NCBI GenBank assembly: GCA_016288175.1
Contig: JAEEYN010000020.1
Coordinates: 1 to 5,101, forward strand
Source: Bacillota bacterium
GTDB taxonomy: Bacteria; Bacillota; Clostridia; Christensenellales; CAG-138
Direction of reading: 5' to 3'
Length of the DNA: 5,101 nucleotides
Shown here: positions 4,607 to 5,101 of the stretch, one piece after another
Position numbering within the stretch: position 1 is the first letter of the stretch
Layout: each line of letters starts with the position of its first letter
The notes under the pieces: model-generated
Database searches by the model: none
The model's input: the letters and a program-made list of their open reading frames with translations, nothing else
What the model was told of the DNA's origin: nothing
Translations under genes and position numbers: made by a program

Positions 4607-5101
4607 ATGAACGAAAAACTGCTTCGGGACAATAAAAATCTGGTGGAATTCTGGGACGGCGCATTCACGATCCCGGAGGAGGAAAAACAGGCGATCCGCG
4701 AAAGCGGGATGAGCGGCCCGGAGGAAATGGCTCCCTCCGAAAAACTGTTGAAGGCGGCGGCGGAGCTCGGCGCAAGGAAAAAGGTGCTGGATCTCGGCTG
4801 CGGAAACGGCTGGGCCTCCGCTGCCGCCGCGAAGAGCGGCTGCCCGTCCGTTACTGCGGCGGATCCCGCGCCTCACGCCGCGGAAACCGCCCGGTTCGTC
4901 GCGGAGCTCTTCGGCGTCGGGGACCGCGTGCACGCCGTATGCGGCGGAAACGACTGGCTGAAAACCGTTCCGGACGGGACCTATGACGGACTGTTCCTGA
5001 GCAACGTTATCGATACCGTTCCGCAGGAGACCGCGGAGGAGATATTGCGCGAAGCGGCGAGGGTCGCATCGGAGGACGCGGAGATAGTGATCGGCCTCAA
5101 C
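4607..5101 (+). CDS. Class I SAM-dependent methyltransferase, 3' end missing
   Basis: The frame is open for 165 codons to the right edge of the window, so the C-terminal part is not seen. The start is fixed by AGGAGG (4594-4599) 7 nt before the ATG. Motif I VLDLGCGNG (60-68) is the glycine-rich loop that binds S-adenosylmethionine. Asp86 in VTAAD sits at the end of the second strand, where an acidic residue usually holds the ribose hydroxyls. YDGLFLSNVIDTVP (126-139) corresponds to motif IV, and the last residues (AEIVIGLN) start the following strand. The fold is a Rossmann-like class I methyltransferase, probably acting on a small molecule, but the methyl acceptor is unknown. The 27-bp gap after the regulator gene, with no terminator or new promoter between, indicates one operon. 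Confidence 0.88.
   Translation, partial: MNEKLLRDNKNLVEFWDGAFTIPEEEKQAIRESGMSGPEEMAPSEKLLKAAAELGARKKVLDLGCGNGWASAAAAKSGCPSVTAADPAPHAAETARFVAELFGVGDRVHAVCGGNDWLKTVPDGTYDGLFLSNVIDTVPQETAEEILREAARVASEDAEIVIGLN

Noticed and set aside
3479..4933. 484-codon open frame on the - strand
   Set aside because: It covers both the regulator and the methyltransferase in antisense. The + strand genes have correct motifs and ribosome binding sites.

Overview
The window reads as chromosomal DNA of a moderately GC-rich Gram-positive bacterium, most likely an uncultured gut-type Clostridia (Bacillota). The evidence is indirect: sigma-A type promoters with near-consensus -10 boxes, strong AGGAGG-type ribosome binding sites, many Rho-independent terminators, and gene families (XRE-TPR regulator, half-size ABC exporter, SAM methyltransferase) that are common in that group. 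No species-level marker is present. All recognised genes lie on the + strand.

Layout: 1-48 is a cluster of TGCACCCC repeats ending in a 16-bp perfect palindrome, possibly the edge of a mobile element that continues to the left. 61-470 has no convincing gene but is packed with inverted repeats: two Rho-independent terminators (78-115 and 263-288), a long-range 11-bp inverted repeat (160-170/230-240), and a multi-stem fold (341-465) that could be an unrecognised structured RNA or a repeat element. A near-consensus promoter (474-502) then drives a membrane-anchored or lipoprotein SGNH/GDSL hydrolase (559-1278), followed by a terminator (1293-1315).

Next come a promoter region (1321-1399) and a 215-nt structured leader (1406-1620), followed by a half-size ABC exporter whose start is best placed at 1621. 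After it lie a second promoter region (3395-3473), an XRE-family helix-turn-helix regulator with a TPR-like C-terminal region (3506-4579) and, 27 bp downstream, the first 165 codons of a class I SAM-dependent methyltransferase that runs off the right edge.

The most notable observation is that the promoter regions in front of the exporter and the regulator align without gaps. A 44-bp block (1321-1364 and 3395-3438) is 36/44 identical and sits at exactly the same distance from each -10 box. This suggests that the exporter and the regulator-methyltransferase operon share a cis-regulatory site, or that the promoter was duplicated. A plausible reading is a small regulon in which the XRE-TPR protein senses a ligand and controls itself, the methyltransferase and the exporter. 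The ligand, the substrate and the direction of control cannot be read from the sequence.
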